Positions 61,352 through 64,000 of a DNA stretch of 64,000 nucleotides are shown one piece after another. Location of the stretch: the NCBI RefSeq assembly GCF_051014685.1, contig NC_135059.1:1240001-1304000 (forward strand), given 5' to 3'. Numbering within the stretch: the first letter of the stretch is position 1; each line of letters starts with the position of its first letter. Source of the DNA: Ptiloglossa arizonensis (lineage: Eukaryota; Arthropoda; Insecta; Hymenoptera; Colletidae). The notes under the pieces are model-generated. The model ran no database searches and was not told the DNA's origin. It saw only the letters and a list, made by a program, of their open reading frames with translations. Both the position numbers and the translations under genes were made by a program.

Positions 61352-61504
61352 ACGTATACGTACCGTTATACGGGTAATAAATATTCCGATGTCGAACTGC
61401 GTGAGTATTTTAATATAGCTACCGTAACTGAAAACGAATTTCATCCTTATTCGAAGTTTATTAGCGCGACTGAAATATTTTCTATGCAGCGAAACCTTCG
61501 TCGT
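61352..61504 (+). CDS. Candidate internal exon, 51 codons (low confidence)
   Basis: A pyrimidine-rich acceptor (TTCGTTTTTCCCAG) precedes 61352 and a strong donor (CGT followed by GTAAGT) follows 61504. The 153 bp between are open in the plus frame that starts and ends on codon boundaries, so the exon would be phase 0-0. The peptide (starting TYTYRYTGNKYSDVELREYF) shows no known domain. Nearby exons were not found. Splice words this good occur by chance at this scale. Confidence 0.2.
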
Positions 61505-64000
61505 GTAAGTTAGGTGGAAGTTCAAATTATTCGCCTGCGGTTTATCGAATTAAGCAAACAAAGTACGTCCCGGTTACAATGACAGGTTTGTATTAAATAG
61601 ATTCCAATTGTCGCGATGGAAATCAGGCCAACACGGTTACAATCATCAGCTGCAGGGTTCATTGCGTTCCAAATCCCGTGCAACGTAGAATACGCTTGCA
61701 ACTGCGTTCGCGCAATTAACTCTTCCGATTTTCCGAAACGCATACCTTTGTTGCATACTACGAGCCGCGGTGCATCGACGAATTACTTCTTGTCGTGTAA
61801 ATTGCGTTCGGTTGATGGTTTCACAATGAAACGTTTGTTCTTTCTCCTATGGAAATCCCCGCACGTTAGCATTGTTAGAAATCCTGGCCATTTACGTTTC
61901 AATAAAACCAGCTCTATTTTTAATCTATATCCCTTTGGAACTGGAGCAACGAACGTTTCACAACCGAGAAAAAATAGGAACTAAAATTGAAATTGTCCGA
62001 ACGACCGTGAAAACGATCGAAAAAAAGTTCCCATTGGGGAGAATTCGGTCGAATGATTCCGCTATAAATGCCCTTCTTTTGTTTTAAATGTCCCGTGTTT
62101 CTTCATTACCGATGAAACTAATCGTACACACCTGCGGCACGCTTTAAAAATTACTTCGGAACGATTAAAAGAAAAATGATTCCACAACGATGAAGCAATG
62201 GTGGATAATATATTTCAGACGATATCGAAGTGCACAAATAGCGCGACTAAAAATACTGGTGTTTCTTAAAATGTAAAAAACGTGTTAACGTCGAATCGTA
62301 TAGTTCGCGTAGATTGACCGATTTCTGATTCGATTTAAATAAATATTTGACGCGGAACAGCTTACCAACGCCTCGACTGTTCGCATAAATTAGTATCGCG
62401 CGAAGTGAACGGCTGGCTGTATCCTTCTTGGGAACAATTTATGGACTGCGGCGCGGAATTATGCATACGTTGATGAAGGTAACGTCGAGTTCGTGTTGGT
62501 TTTTCAATTCTTATCGGCACTCGTAATCAAAGCAACATCGAAACCGAGAGAATACCTCGAATAGAATTCGAATTTTAATTCAACGAACGCACGGTTCGTA
62601 AACATGGGCTCGAGGAAAATAAACGATTCTATTTTCCTTTGTACTTTCAGTCCACTTGAAAGTGGCTGTTATCACCGCCCAGTTAGGTTGCGTGCTGAAT
62701 CAGGCGCGGTAATTAAGGCGTACGGTGCAAATAGCTTCGGTTAATACAGTCGACACGAACAAGCCCTCTTAAACTTCCGTTAATTAATATTCCGATATTG
62801 GAGCCTGGTCTCTAAAGATAGATCGATCCCGTTCAAAGTTGGGACGTAGATCTGCGAATAATTAATTCTTTGTTAGACTAATTTCCCGTTAATGGAGCAA
62901 ACTTAATTAAACGAGTTTCGGGTTTGTTACTAAGATGTGTCTCAATATTTCTTTCGTTCCAGTTTCAAACGAAGGATAAAAATCTCAGATCTAAAGATCA
63001 TTTTTATTTTTATCCGGATTAAATTATCATTGATCCGATCGGGTTTCGAGAAATCGTTTCGCTCGTAAGACGGCTATTCTCGTTACGGCTCTAATGGAGC
63101 GTTTGTTTTCGATTAGTAAATAAAATTGTTGACAGAATGGAGGGAAAATTAACGCGATTCGATGATAAACGTTTGCGCTTTGCACACGTCGTGTCTATCG
63201 TTTAAATTGGGATTCGGTCGGGAACGACGAACGAACACGTGACGCTTTTCCGATGCGCTCGAAACAGTCGCTGTTTGAATTTCTTGCTCGTCTTTCTACG
63301 ACGGCAACCGAATTCGCGTCGTTTGACTCAGCATTATTATACTATGTTCGAGGTCGAATATAACATCTAATCCAATCGAACGGTTTCCTGTGACGTTAGA
63401 AACGACGTTTTAACGGAAAAACTTTTAAGAATGGGTTACGGAACTGTTTAGATCATTCGGCTCAAACATCGAGACATTTAGTAATGAATTAGTAATTCAA
63501 AAATGAATAATTCTTGAGATGAAAAATGTGGAGCTACGATATATAGTAGCTTGGTTATATACCAGGGCGTCACTTTTGTCATTCATTAATTTAATAAATT
63601 CTCTGTTTCCTTCTTATTATCCAATAGGTATAATTTCTTGATTACAAATTTAAATTACATATCAATGTTGAACGTCTACAAGAGATTACCAACGATTAGA
63701 CTGCGTTAATATGTAAAACGTATTCAATATTTATCCAAAATATTTTTCACAAATTAAAATAATAATGTTAATATTTCGTGTTATATAGGTGCATATTTCT
63801 TTATATGCGGTTAGCATGTTTCGTATGTAGATTTCCATACGTCATAAATGCCTAAAATCTACAGTCTACCGATGACAATCGTCTTAAGGGATATCGAAAA
63901 TTCCCCTAAGAAACCTGCAACGAGAGACTCGAATCCACACGTTCTCTGTTTTATTTGAAACGTGGCCAGGATAACATAGATCCGGTGGCACCAATAAAGA
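61505..64000. other. Non-coding stretch to the window end
   Basis: Unrecognised frames at 61.6-62.1 kb. The block 62400-62800 contains several homeodomain-like words (TTTATGG, AATTATGCAT, GTAATTAAGG, TTAATTAATATT) and could be an enhancer, but nothing confirms it. Confidence 0.3.

Overview
The window looks like animal nuclear DNA, most likely from an insect and probably a hymenopteran. It is A+T-rich, CpG is not depleted, there are no operons or dense long reading frames, and the recognisable genes belong to BEL/Pao, Ty3/Gypsy-like and mariner transposable elements. The species is not determined. No intact host protein-coding gene, rRNA, tRNA or CRISPR array could be supported. Most of 10-64 kb is non-coding, intronic or intergenic.

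Left end (1-10.1 kb): a decayed BEL/Pao retrotransposon runs on the minus strand, with gag starting near 8478 and integrase ending near 2075. It is broken by stops and frameshifts and was a target for later insertions: solo LTRs at 7452-7871 (CGCT duplicated), 6352-6783 (CTTC duplicated) and 4873-5106. A plus-oriented LTR with TATA box, initiator and polyA signal (from 8592) abuts the gag leader; an inverted partial copy sits at 1-203. A third LTR family (1256-1945 and 9230-9957) flanks the body, and its right copy is split by the R/U5 and tRNA-Pro-type primer site of another family.

Middle (24.8-26.2 kb): a layered nest of an LTR relative of the 4.9 kb insertion, a truncated mariner pseudogene, a 208-bp mariner-derived MITE and an LTR fragment. 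A 48-bp mariner palindrome lies at 21.1 kb.

Right TE cluster (41.5-44.4 kb): two related LTRs in the same orientation, each followed by a tRNA-Pro-type primer site. The first carries a 956-bp solo LTR (ATATA duplicated) whose empty site is preserved at 9.47 kb.

Elsewhere: four arrays of a degenerate minisatellite (36.5, 39.0, 46.2, 47.1 kb), a 1.18-kb element with ~90-bp inverted ends (53.3-54.5 kb), a TA-flanked MITE (55.2 kb), several short tandem repeats and hairpins, and two weak candidate host exon sets (59.95-60.26 kb and 61.35-61.50 kb). The most unusual structure is the composite LTR junction shared in inverted orientation by 9.35-10.1 kb and 41.9-43.6 kb.
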